Below are positions 55,378-63,559 of a stretch of DNA of 64,000 nt, piece by piece. The notes under the pieces were generated by a model. It ran no database searches and was not told where the DNA came from. It was given only the letters and a program-made list of their open reading frames with translations. The stretch is taken from the NCBI GenBank assembly GCA_913776825.1, contig CAJYPV010000026.1, positions 540,666 to 604,665 on the forward strand. The letters run 5' to 3'. The stretch is from Burkholderiaceae bacterium. Its GTDB lineage: Bacteria; Pseudomonadota; Gammaproteobacteria; Burkholderiales; Burkholderiaceae_C. The position numbers and the translations under genes were made by a program. How positions within the stretch are numbered: position 1 is the stretch's first letter; every line of letters begins with the position of its first letter.

Positions 55378-56354
55378 AGCCGTGGCGCCTCCACGCTCTC
55401 CAGCGCGGCCTGAAGCAACTCGTCCAGGTCGCGGCCTTCGATCTGCGCATCCGGCGACATCGTCACCCGATGCCGCAGCACCGCGAGCGCCTGGCGCGCC
55501 ACATCGTCGGGCGTGATGAAGTCCCGACCCGCGATCAGCGCCACCGCGCGCGCCGCCCGCACCAGCGCCACGCTCGCACGCGGGCCGGCGCCGAATTCGA
55601 TGCCGGGCCACTGGCGCGTCGCCCGCACCACCCGCACCGCGTAATCGATCACCTTGGTGTCGGCATGCACCAGGCCCGCCAGGCGTTGCAGCTCCAGCAC
55701 CTGCACATCGTCCAGCACCGGCTGCACCGCCTGCAACGGCAGCTCATGGCCGGCGCGCCCCTGGGTCACCAACGCGACCACGGCGGTTTCTTCCTCATGC
55801 GTCGGATAACCGATGCGGATCTGGAGCAGGAAGCGGTCCAGCTGCGCTTCCGGCAGCGGATACGTGCCTTCGGTGTCGACCGGGTTCTGCGTCGCCATCA
55901 CCATGAACGGCCGAGGCAGGGCCAGCGTCTCGCCTTCCAGCGTGGCCTGATATTCCTGCATCACTTCCAGCAGCGCGCTCTGCGTCTTGGCCGGCGCCCG
56001 GTTGATTTCATCCGCCAGCAGCAGATGGGTGAACACCGGCCCCTTGCGCACCCGCAGCCGACCCAGCCCCGCGCCGGTGTCGTCCAGCACGCTGTGTCCG
56101 ACGATGTCCGCCGGCATCAGGTCCGGCGTGAACTGCACCCGGGCGTACTGCAGCTGCAGGGCCTGCGACAGCGCACGCGCCAGCAGCGTCTTGCCCAGGC
56201 CGGGCACGCCCTCGACCAGCACATGGCCGGACGCGACCACCGCCACCAGCATCTGTTCCACCGCCTGGGTCTGTCCGACCACCGCCTTGCCCACTTCCAC
56301 GCGCAACGCGTGCAGCCATTGGGAGGCGAGCTTGAGCTCCTCGGGCTTGATCAT
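55374..56354 (-). CDS. MoxR-family AAA+ ATPase
   Basis: 326 residues. Walker A GVPGLGKTLLARAL, Walker B LLLADEINRAPAKTQSALLE, sensor 1 MVMATQNPVDTEGTYPLPEA, Arg finger in DRFLLQIRIGYP. Start overlaps the DUF4350 gene's stop, end overlaps DUF58 start. Typically assembles or activates partner vWA/DUF58 proteins. Confidence 0.95.
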   Translation of the reverse strand: MIKPEELKLASQWLHALRVEVGKAVVGQTQAVEQMLVAVVASGHVLVEGVPGLGKTLLARALSQALQLQYARVQFTPDLMPADIVGHSVLDDTGAGLGRLRVRKGPVFTHLLLADEINRAPAKTQSALLEVMQEYQATLEGETLALPRPFMVMATQNPVDTEGTYPLPEAQLDRFLLQIRIGYPTHEEETAVVALVTQGRAGHELPLQAVQPVLDDVQVLELQRLAGLVHADTKVIDYAVRVVRATRQWPGIEFGAGPRASVALVRAARAVALIAGRDFITPDDVARQALAVLRHRVTMSPDAQIEGRDLDELLQAALESVEAPRL

Positions 56355-57862
56355 GTCGAATGTCTTTCGTCTTGAAGGTCTGGTGAATCAGGGGCGGCGA
56401 GAGGACCGCGTGCCGGTCGGGCTTCGCTCGCACCGGGTGCGTCCTGGCCACCGCGGGCATCGCGGCTGGCGCGGCCCGCGCCGCCCGCGCGCATCTCGTG
56501 CTGCGCCTGCAGGCGCCGTCGTGCGGTTTCCAGCACCTGCAGCCGTCCGGGCAGCTCGGCGCGGGTGCAGAAGCGCGCGCTCATCGCGGCTTGCAGGTCA
56601 TGCCGATCCACGCCGGTGGCGTCGGCCACCCACCGCGCGCGATCCGGAATCGTCTGACGGCGGTAGCCCGGTTGATGACGCGCGGCGGTGTCGTCCAGGG
56701 CGCGCTGCTGCGCGAGCAGCAAGGCGTCCGGTCCCTCGCGCTGCAGGTAGGCACCGAGGCCCCGCACCTGTTCCGAAATCGATCGCCGCAGCCGCGGTGC
56801 CGGCGCCACGCGCGGGCCGAAACGCACCGCATGGCGCCACAGGGTCGCCGCCAGCGCCAGTCCGGCCACGACGATCGCGATCCAGCCCTGATGCCACAGC
56901 CAGGGCAGCAGCGGCTCGCGCTGTTCGTTCAGATAGAACCAGACCGTCGCGCCCGGCGTGGCCTGGACGGCGGACGCCAGCACCAGCGGATGGTCGCAAG
57001 CCTGAACCTGATCGTTGGAGAAATCGTAGTGGGTCAGGTTCATCACGGTGACGCTGCCTTGTCCCACGGCCAGCCGAAGGGCTTGTTCACCCTGGTCAGT
57101 CGACAGGGTCCAGACCGAACGCGCGCCCGAGGCGACGCTCAGCTTGTCCTCGCGATAGAACAGCCCGCAGGTGCGCAACCGGTCGACGGTGCCGAACAGC
57201 GGCGGCACCGCGTCGGCCTTGATCACTTTGCGACCGTCCTCTTCGTCACCGTCCTCGTCGCCCTTATCCGCGTCGCTGTGATCGGCCGCGCCGGCGTCCT
57301 CATCGGCGTCGTCGTCGACCTCATCGCCGTTCTCGTCGCCGTTCTCATCGCCGTCCGCATCCTCATCATGGATGACGACCCCATCGGCGCGCGTCGACGT
57401 CGTCCCGCTGCTCGCCGGGCTGGACGGGGCGGCCCGTGGCGCCTTGCATTGCGCGCTGTCGGCGTCGATAGTCGGGACCTTGTGGTGGATCGTGGTGATC
57501 GGCACCCAGCTGGCCAGCGGCGTCTCCGCCCAGTCGCTCGGCTGGGTGAGGATCAGATGACCGCCACGCTTCACCCACGCCTGCAACTCGGCCGAGCGCT
57601 CCGGCATCAGCGCCCATTCGTCGGACAGCAGCACCAGTCGACCGCCTTCGGGCGGCAGCTCGGTGAGCGTGTCGCGATGCCGGGCGGTCATGCCGAGATG
57701 GCGCAGCAGTTGCTCGAAGGCAAAGACCGGGTTGTCCCGCGCCTCGCCCTTGGCGCCGCGCCAGCGGGTGTCCGTGACCCACTCGGTGTGGGTGGCTGTC
57801 CAGGCGGCGCCGGCCAGCAGGACCAGCACCACGAGCAGACCGACCAGGCGATCGCGCATCAT
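56351..57862 (-). CDS. DUF4350 domain protein with acidic insert
   Basis: 503 residues from ATG 57862. N-terminal helix (LVGLLVVLVLLAGAAW), then a DUF4350 region (FEQLLRHLGMTARHRDTLTELPPEGGRLVLLSDEW). Between about residues 158 and 220 is a run of Asp/Glu/Gly/Asn (HDEDADGDENGDENGDEVDD and more), encoded by repeated GAC/GAG-type codons. A second helix (WIAIVVAGLALAATLW) and a helical C-terminus follow. Overlaps both neighbours by four bases. Confidence 0.82.
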   Translation of the reverse strand: MMRDRLVGLLVVLVLLAGAAWTATHTEWVTDTRWRGAKGEARDNPVFAFEQLLRHLGMTARHRDTLTELPPEGGRLVLLSDEWALMPERSAELQAWVKRGGHLILTQPSDWAETPLASWVPITTIHHKVPTIDADSAQCKAPRAAPSSPASSGTTSTRADGVVIHDEDADGDENGDENGDEVDDDADEDAGAADHSDADKGDEDGDEEDGRKVIKADAVPPLFGTVDRLRTCGLFYREDKLSVASGARSVWTLSTDQGEQALRLAVGQGSVTVMNLTHYDFSNDQVQACDHPLVLASAVQATPGATVWFYLNEQREPLLPWLWHQGWIAIVVAGLALAATLWRHAVRFGPRVAPAPRLRRSISEQVRGLGAYLQREGPDALLLAQQRALDDTAARHQPGYRRQTIPDRARWVADATGVDRHDLQAAMSARFCTRAELPGRLQVLETARRRLQAQHEMRAGGAGRASRDARGGQDAPGASEARPARGPLAAPDSPDLQDERHST

Positions 57863-58692
57863 CGGGCCACCCCCGTTTCGGCCGGCAGGTGGCGATCGAA
57901 GTCGGCGCACAGGCGATCGAAGGTCGCCTCGTCCAGCGCACGCTGCGCATAGGCGACGGTCTGCCAGGCGGCGACGAGCATCCGCAGATACGCGTGCGAC
58001 GGCTCGGCCAATCGATCCGCCGCCAGGTCCAGCACCTCCTGTTCGGTGCTGGCGGCGCGAATCGGCACGCCGCGCGCATGCACCAGACGGGACAGCGCGC
58101 CGCGATAGAGCAGCGACAGCGCCGCTCGCGGTTCGTGCCGGGCCCAGTGGGCGCGCGCTGCCGCACCCAGGTCATCGGGCAGGCTTTCAGGACGGATGTC
58201 CAGACTGCCCACATGCGTCGGCGGCTGGGCGCGCGCCGAGCGCCTGCCGCCATGCCCCTGGATCAGATCGCGCAATCGCAGCAGCAGCCACACCACCACC
58301 GCCGCGCCGATCAACCAGATTGCCAACCGCAGGCCGCTGGACAGGTGGTCCACCGCTTCGAGCCACCATGTCAGATCGGCGGGTGAGTCCTTCTCAGCCT
58401 TCTTCTCTTCCTCGTCCTCGTTCTTGTCCTTCTTGAACCTCAGGACGCGGACCTTGTCCATGCCCGGCATCAAGGGGTCCTTCGCCACCGCGCGCGCGGC
58501 GGCACGCACCTGGGCGGCGCTCACGGGCCCGCTCGCACGGTCGGCGGAGGGCGCGAGCGCGATGGAGGACGCGGACGCGGCCGGCACGGCGGCCGCCACG
58601 TCGGAAGCCGCCGGCGCGGACGCGGTCTGCGCCAGCGCCGCCGTGCCGATCAGGCCGGCCAGGCCCAGCACCACGGTCTCACGCAAAGGCAC
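57859..58692 (-). CDS. DUF4129 domain protein
   Basis: 277 residues. Signal-like helix (VVLGLAGLIGTAALAQ), Ala/Ser-rich stretch, a highly charged K/D/E cluster (FKKDKNEDEEEKKAEKDS), a membrane helix (LAIWLIGAAVVVWLLLRL), and a C-terminal DUF4129 domain with ALSLLYRGALSRLV and STEQEVLDLA. This domain is a regular member of MoxR/DUF58/DUF4350 clusters. Confidence 0.82.
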   Translation of the reverse strand: MPLRETVVLGLAGLIGTAALAQTASAPAASDVAAAVPAASASSIALAPSADRASGPVSAAQVRAAARAVAKDPLMPGMDKVRVLRFKKDKNEDEEEKKAEKDSPADLTWWLEAVDHLSSGLRLAIWLIGAAVVVWLLLRLRDLIQGHGGRRSARAQPPTHVGSLDIRPESLPDDLGAAARAHWARHEPRAALSLLYRGALSRLVHARGVPIRAASTEQEVLDLAADRLAEPSHAYLRMLVAAWQTVAYAQRALDEATFDRLCADFDRHLPAETGVAR

Positions 58693-59425
58693 GACGGAAC
58701 TCCTGTTCGATGTCCCAGGCTTCCAGCGCGACGCGCCGGTTCAGGTACATCGCGAAACCCGCCGCCACATAGAAGGGCTCCAGGAACAGCACCACCGCCA
58801 TGTACGACGCGGAGAAGAGCAGGTCCCGCAGCAGTTGGGCGGTGTCATGGCCGTTGGCATAGAGCAGCCAGTTCATCACGTCGTCGTTGCGGTTCTCGGG
58901 AGCAAACCACCACAGCAGCGCGATCAGGCCATAGCTGAGCACCGCCTCCGCATGCACGAAGGCCGTCTGCAAGGCGGTGGCCGCGCCGCGGTTGTCGTTG
59001 AGCATCAGGGCGACGCGTTGGCGGCGCGCGCTGCCGCGCTGGCCTTCCAGCTGTTCCACCGGCTGGGTGTAGGCCCGCCACGGCGAGAACCGACGCCAGA
59101 GAATCGTGCGCAGGAACTGACCGCCGAACACCTGCCGACGCGCCTGCCAGACATCGCGCCAGCGCGTGGATTGGCCGAACACCGCGCGCGACATCACGAA
59201 CAGCAGCGTGCGGTCCAGCCAGGGCTTGAGCCAGAAGATGATCAGAAGCGGCAGCCAGCCGCGCAGGTCCACCGTGCACAAGGCCAGCACCGCGACCGCC
59301 AGGAACACCGGCGTGAAGCAGCGCCAGATCGAGCCCGCCTGGGCCCGCACCATGGCCAGCCCCAGGTCGCAGGCCTCTCCCTGGCTGCGTGGGCGCAGCA
59401 CCACGGCCAGTCCATCAACCCGCAT
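58679..59425 (-). CDS. Membrane protein of MoxR-cluster type, unknown function
   Basis: 248 residues with about four helices (TPVFLAVAVLALCTV, LPLLIIFWLKPWLDR, EAVLSYGLIALLWWFA, MAVVLFLEPFYVAAGF). No named domain recognised. FLEPFYVAAGFAMYLNRRVALEAWDIE is reminiscent of the C-terminus of related cluster proteins. Overlaps the DUF4129 start by 14 bases and the SpoIIM-like end by 11. Confidence 0.75.
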   Translation of the reverse strand: MRVDGLAVVLRPRSQGEACDLGLAMVRAQAGSIWRCFTPVFLAVAVLALCTVDLRGWLPLLIIFWLKPWLDRTLLFVMSRAVFGQSTRWRDVWQARRQVFGGQFLRTILWRRFSPWRAYTQPVEQLEGQRGSARRQRVALMLNDNRGAATALQTAFVHAEAVLSYGLIALLWWFAPENRNDDVMNWLLYANGHDTAQLLRDLLFSASYMAVVLFLEPFYVAAGFAMYLNRRVALEAWDIEQEFRRAFA

Positions 59426-60383
59426 CGCGGTCTCCCCGTCCCATCAGACCCAGCCAGGCCAGCACCATCGCCCAGCAGCCGGCGGCCACGCCGTACTTCA
59501 CCGGCGGTGGGATCCAGGCGGCGGAGGACCAGAAGGCCTCGAACGCCGCCGCCACCAGCAGCAGGAAGAAGGCGGCATAGACCAACGGAATCGCCGCCCC
59601 GGCCGACGCCCGCAGCGCTTCGCCGCGAGACCGCCGTCCCGGCGCCAGCCAGCCCCAGCCGATGCGCAGGCCCGCGGCGCCCGAGAGCACGATGCCGGTG
59701 AGCTCGAAGGCCGAATGGGTGGCCACGAACGGCCAGAAGTTGTGGCCCAGCCCGACGCGCTGCAGATGCCCCGCGACCACGCCGATCTGAAGGCCGTTGT
59801 AGACCAGCACCGCCGCACTGCCGACGCCCGCCAGAATGCCGGCGCCGAAGCAGCGGAAGCCGATGCCGATGTTGTTGAAGATGTAGTGGCCGAACATCTG
59901 CCAGTCGCCATCGGCCTCGCGCACGCGACCGAGCGCATCGAGACCGTCCGCATACATCGATTCATAACTGCGCAGTTGGCTCGCCTTGAGCAGGCGCAGC
60001 GCGAAGTCCGGGCCGTGCCAGGACAGCGCAAAGGCCAGCACCAGCGGCAAGGCAAACAGCAGCAGGGCCAGCCAGACGTAGCGCTGCTCGGCCCGCACCG
60101 CACGCGGCAGCCCCACGTGCAGCATGCGGCCCAGCGCCCGCAGGCCGTAATCCTGGCGACGGTAGATGAGCTGATGAGCGTCCTGCGTCAGGGCTTCCAG
60201 CCGGCTGATGAGGTGGATCGGATAGGCCCGCGATTGCGCGAGCGCCAGGTGCTCGCACACGCGGCGGTAATGGGTCGCGAGCTGGGCGCCGTCGGTGCGC
60301 TTGCCCAGCCTGGCCTCGGCCAGTTGCGCCGCGAAGGCGTCCCACATCGGCTGGTAGGTGGCTTCGAAATGCTTGGGGCTCAT
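59415..60383 (-). CDS. Stage II sporulation protein M-like membrane protein
   Basis: 322 residues, SpoIIM family (PF01944). Cytoplasmic N-terminus, helices (YVWLALLLFALPLVLAFAL and others), and the hallmark region with GHYIFNNIGIGFRCFGAGIL, VYNGLQIGVVAG and FVATHSAFELTGIVLSGAAG. In non-sporulating bacteria the gene belongs to MoxR/RDD clusters and is not linked to sporulation. ATG at 60383 overlaps the RDD gene stop. Confidence 0.88.
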   Translation of the reverse strand: MSPKHFEATYQPMWDAFAAQLAEARLGKRTDGAQLATHYRRVCEHLALAQSRAYPIHLISRLEALTQDAHQLIYRRQDYGLRALGRMLHVGLPRAVRAEQRYVWLALLLFALPLVLAFALSWHGPDFALRLLKASQLRSYESMYADGLDALGRVREADGDWQMFGHYIFNNIGIGFRCFGAGILAGVGSAAVLVYNGLQIGVVAGHLQRVGLGHNFWPFVATHSAFELTGIVLSGAAGLRIGWGWLAPGRRSRGEALRASAGAAIPLVYAAFFLLLVAAAFEAFWSSAAWIPPPVKYGVAAGCWAMVLAWLGLMGRGDRDAG

Positions 60384-61108
60384 CCGCGGCTCCCCATCAA
60401 CCATTGCGCGACGCCGAGCAGGCGTTCGGCGGTGCTGCGTTTCGGGTCGCCCGGTTGGACCGGCGGCAGCACCGGCGCGGCGATCTGCGCGAGTTCCTCG
60501 AAGCGGGCCGGCGTCAGCCGTTTGGCCCGGCCGGCCCAGGCGCGGATCGCGGCCCGCTCGCTCAGGTTGAGCGCGCGCGCCGGTGCGATGGGCTCGGCCT
60601 CGGGCGGCGCGTCATGCAGCGTCACCGGTCGGGCATGGACCACCAGCGTGCCGGCGGCCAGATCGCCAAGCCGTTTGCAGTCGCGGTTCAGCAGCAGGCA
60701 GACGATGCCGAAGCCGTAGGCGAAGGGCAGAAAGTCCGCGACCCGCAGCAGGTTGCGGATGAAGGAGGCGGCGGGCGTGATGGGCAGGCCGCTGTCCATC
60801 ACCACCCGCAGGCCCATGACCGACTTGCCGGGCGTGGCGCCGCCGCGTCCGAGTTCGAAGACGATCGGATAAATCCATTCGACGACGAAAAACGTGATCA
60901 GCGCCAGCCCGCCGCCGAATCGCCCGAGCGCGCTCAGCGCCAGGGTGGCGGCGATGTTGATGGCCAGGCGAATCAGCAGATCCAGCAGGAAGGCCATGGT
61001 GCGGGAGACCAGGCCAGCGGGCTGCAGCGACAGAACGATGCCTTCCGGCGTTTCGGCCAGCGCCAGCGTGTCGATCCGCGGGGGCGCTGCCGTGTGCGAG
61101 GTGTTCAG
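60380..61108 (-). CDS. RDD family membrane protein with probable CTG start
   Basis: 242 residues if translation starts at CTG 61108, 205 from the ATG at 60997. The upstream 37 codons read DTLALAETPEGIVLSLQPAG and LVSR before MAFLLDLLIRL, a family-typical N-terminal segment, and contain no ATG, GTG or TTG. CTG overlaps the preceding stop in a CTGA junction, the same geometry as the ATGA junctions elsewhere in the cluster. Helices and the RDD motif GLRVV...IRNLLRVADFLPFAYG follow. Confidence 0.78.
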   Translation of the reverse strand: MNTSHTAAPPRIDTLALAETPEGIVLSLQPAGLVSRTMAFLLDLLIRLAINIAATLALSALGRFGGGLALITFFVVEWIYPIVFELGRGGATPGKSVMGLRVVMDSGLPITPAASFIRNLLRVADFLPFAYGFGIVCLLLNRDCKRLGDLAAGTLVVHARPVTLHDAPPEAEPIAPARALNLSERAAIRAWAGRAKRLTPARFEELAQIAAPVLPPVQPGDPKRSTAERLLGVAQWLMGSRG

Positions 61109-61635
61109 AGCTGGGTGACCTTGATCACTTTGATCACTTTGGTATCGGCCAGCGTGTCATGCAGGCACTGGCGCGACTGGCGGAAGATGAGGAGCACGTC
61201 CAGCAGGCCGTAGACCGTGGAGAGCACCACGTTGGTGTTCATCAGGAAGCCGACGCCGTAACGCAGCCCGAGCAGCCGGAACGGATCGGGCTTGCCGCCA
61301 TCGCTGCGCACGATGCGCAGCCCGCAGATCATCTTGCCCACGGTCTGTCCGCGGGACAGCAGCAGCCAGGATTGGATGACCAGGAACAGACCGCCGCCGA
61401 TCAGCGCCGAATAGGGATTGAAGGTGGTCAGGCCGGCATTGGCCTGCCGCGCTTCAAAAATGGCATGCACCGCCGGAATCATCGACAACAGCCAGACGCC
61501 GCCGCCGACGATCAAGCCGTCCAGCACCGCCGCCAGCAGACGAATCCAGCGCCCGGCCAGTGCGCTTTCCTCCTTGACGATGTCCGCCACCTGCGCCTGC
61601 GGCGCGGCGAAGCGCTCATCCATCATGTTCGACAT
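61105..61635 (-). CDS. RDD family membrane protein
   Basis: 176 residues. ATG 61635 is preceded by GGGAGGATGAG. RDD features: LAGRWIRLLAAVLDGLIVGG, GQTVGKMICGLRIVRSDGG and LLGLRYGVGFLM. First gene of the nine-gene minus-strand cluster. The last residues are a repetitive Lys-Val-Ile sequence (KVIKVIKVTQL). Confidence 0.88.
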   Translation of the reverse strand: MSNMMDERFAAPQAQVADIVKEESALAGRWIRLLAAVLDGLIVGGGVWLLSMIPAVHAIFEARQANAGLTTFNPYSALIGGGLFLVIQSWLLLSRGQTVGKMICGLRIVRSDGGKPDPFRLLGLRYGVGFLMNTNVVLSTVYGLLDVLLIFRQSRQCLHDTLADTKVIKVIKVTQL

Positions 61636-61844
61636 CTCATCCTCCCGATCTTTGGGGCGGATTGTCGTCGTGGCCCTGCTGGCAGTCGATGGGGGGCTTC
61701 ACCAGAAACGACACACCCTTTCGGGGGGCGTTTCGGGAGGAGGCCCGACGAGTCCTCGTCAGGTGACGGGTGTCGTGTGCGGTCTGCGATCCGTGGAAGG
61801 TTCGAGAGGGATGATCGGCGCGCGCTCCTCCACAATTCGATCCC

Positions 61845-62348
61845 ATGAGCAAGAAGGGCACACACGTCAGCGAGACCCCGGCCACCCAGTTGCTGCGTCA
61901 GCACGGGATCGCGTTCGGGGAGCATGTCTATGACTATGTCGAGCACGGCGGCACCGGGGAATCCTCCCGGCAGCTGGGCGTGCCGGAGCATGAGGTGGTC
62001 AAGACGCTGGTCATGCAGGACGAGAAGGCGCAGCCGCTGATCGTGCTGATGCATGGCGACTGCACGGTCAGCCTGAAGGAGCTGGCGCGGCAGATTCCCT
62101 GCAAGAAGGTCGAGCCGTGCAAGCCGGACGTGGCGCAGCGCCACAGCGGCTATCTGGTGGGCGGGACCTCGCCGTTCGGAACCCGCAAGGCGCTGCCGGT
62201 GTTCGTCGAGGCCGGCATCCTGTCGCTGCCGCGCATCCTCATCAACGGCGGGCGGCGCGGTTATCTGATCAGCCTCGACCCTCGGGTTTTGACGGAGGTG
62301 CTGGCGGCCCGTCCGGTCGAGTGCGCGCTGAAGTCCGGGGCAGAATAG
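61845..62348 (+). CDS. ybaK: Cys-tRNA(Pro) deacylase YbaK
   Basis: 167 residues. Trans-editing enzyme that hydrolyses Cys-tRNA(Pro). Family stretches: ETPATQLLRQHGI, LGVPEHEVVKTLVMQ, MHGDCTVSLKELAR, KPDVAQRHSGYLVGGTSPFG and a catalytic Lys in VKTLV. Six bases before plsY, probably cotranscribed. Confidence 0.93.
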   Translation: MSKKGTHVSETPATQLLRQHGIAFGEHVYDYVEHGGTGESSRQLGVPEHEVVKTLVMQDEKAQPLIVLMHGDCTVSLKELARQIPCKKVEPCKPDVAQRHSGYLVGGTSPFGTRKALPVFVEAGILSLPRILINGGRRGYLISLDPRVLTEVLAARPVECALKSGAE

Positions 62349-62354
62349 CGCCCC

Positions 62355-63080
62355 ATGCAAGCTGTCCTGTACCAAGTGCTGGCGATCCTCGCCGGCTATC
62401 TGATTGGCTCCCTGTCGTTCGCCGTCATCATCAGCCGGGTGATGGGCTTGTCCGACCCGCGCAGCTACGGCTCCGGCAATCCGGGCGCGACCAATGTGCT
62501 GCGTTCCGGCAACAAGGCCGCCGCGATCCTGACGCTGCTCTTCGACGCGCTGAAGGGCTATGTGCCGGTGCTGCTGGTGCTGAAGTTTGGCGCGCCGTAC
62601 GGCCTGGAGGAAGGGACCGCCGCGATGGTCGGTCTGGCCGCCTTCATCGGTCATCTGTGGCCGGTGTTCTTCCGCTTCGAAGGCGGCAAGGGCGTGGCGA
62701 CGGCAGCCGGTGTGTTGCTGGCGATCAATCCGTGGCTGGGTCTGGCGGTGCTGCTGACCTGGATCGTGGTGGCGTTCCTGTCGCGTTATTCGTCGCTGGC
62801 TTCGCTGTCGGCAGCGGTGTGCGCGCCGCTGTTCCAGATGCTGATCTGGGACGTGGGTCCGGAGCTGCTCGCGATCGCGTTGATGAGCCTGCTGCTGATC
62901 TGGCGGCATTCGGCCAACATCAAGAAGCTGATGAACGGCACCGAAAGCAAGCTCGGCCAGAAGGCCGGTTCCGCCTCGGCGGCCAAGCCGGCCAAGGCTG
63001 CGGCCGCTGCTTCCGCTGCGTCGGCTGGCCATGTGTCGGGCCGCGCGAAGTCTTCCAAGTCCAAACACGCGTCCAAATGA
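62355..63080 (+). CDS. plsY: Acyl-phosphate glycerol-3-phosphate acyltransferase PlsY
   Basis: 241 residues. Integral membrane enzyme for the first step of phospholipid synthesis. Conserved loops: GYLIGSLSFAVIISR, SYGSGNPGATNVLRSGNKAA and FFRFEGGKGVATAAGV. Residues about 205-241 form an Ala/Lys/Ser-rich tail absent from most PlsY. Overlaps the RidA gene by four bases (ATGA). Confidence 0.95.
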   Translation: MQAVLYQVLAILAGYLIGSLSFAVIISRVMGLSDPRSYGSGNPGATNVLRSGNKAAAILTLLFDALKGYVPVLLVLKFGAPYGLEEGTAAMVGLAAFIGHLWPVFFRFEGGKGVATAAGVLLAINPWLGLAVLLTWIVVAFLSRYSSLASLSAAVCAPLFQMLIWDVGPELLAIALMSLLLIWRHSANIKKLMNGTESKLGQKAGSASAAKPAKAAAAASAASAGHVSGRAKSSKSKHASK

Positions 63081-63427
63081 GCAAGATCGAACGATTTGAT
63101 GTGGGTCCGCGCCTGTCCGAGATGGCGGTGCACAACGGGGTGGTCTACCTCGCCGGTCAGGTGCCGGACGACGCCACGGCGGACATTCAGGGCCAGACCG
63201 AGCAGGTGCTGGCCATGATCGACAAGCTGCTGGCCCGCGCCGGCAGCGACAAGACCAAGATCCTCCGCGCGCAGCTCTACATCGCCGACACGGCCGACCT
63301 GCCCGGCATGAATGCCGCGTGGGACGCCTGGGTGCCCGCCGGCCACACGCCGCCGCGCGCCACGGTGCAGGCGAAGCTGGCCAAGCCGGAGTGGAAGATC
63401 GAGATCGTGATCACGGCCGCCGTCTGA
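63077..63427 (+). CDS. RidA family protein
   Basis: 116 residues, YjgF/YER057c/UK114 fold. GVVYLAGQVPDD, GQTEQVLAMIDKLLARAGS and the catalytic Arg in PPRATVQAKLA are visible. Deaminates reactive enamine/imine intermediates. Starts at the plsY stop. Confidence 0.92.
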   Translation: MSKIERFDVGPRLSEMAVHNGVVYLAGQVPDDATADIQGQTEQVLAMIDKLLARAGSDKTKILRAQLYIADTADLPGMNAAWDAWVPAGHTPPRATVQAKLAKPEWKIEIVITAAV

Positions 63428-63456
63428 TCGGCCCGCCGAACGCCCCGTGCATCCGC

Positions 63457-63494
63457 GCATCTGCATCCGCATCTGCAGATGCAGATGCAGATGC
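63457..63494. repeat. 18-bp dyad of GCATCT units
   Basis: 63457-63474 and 63477-63494 are inverted with one mismatch and two bases between; built from (GCATCY)n repeats. Outer CCCCG/CGGGG bases could lengthen the stem. Just after the RidA stop. Confidence 0.75.
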
Positions 63495-63514
63495 AGCGCG
63501 GGGCCTCTGAAAGT

Positions 63515-63542
63515 CAAAACGCCGGCAGTTGCCGGCGTTTTG
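63515..63542. terminator. Bidirectional terminator between ridA and yciO-like genes
   Basis: Perfect 12-bp stem CAAAACGCCGGC/GCCGGCGTTTTG with loop AGTT; A run on one side and T run on the other. Confidence 0.9.
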
Positions 63543-63559
63543 CTTGGCCGTTGCGCAGA

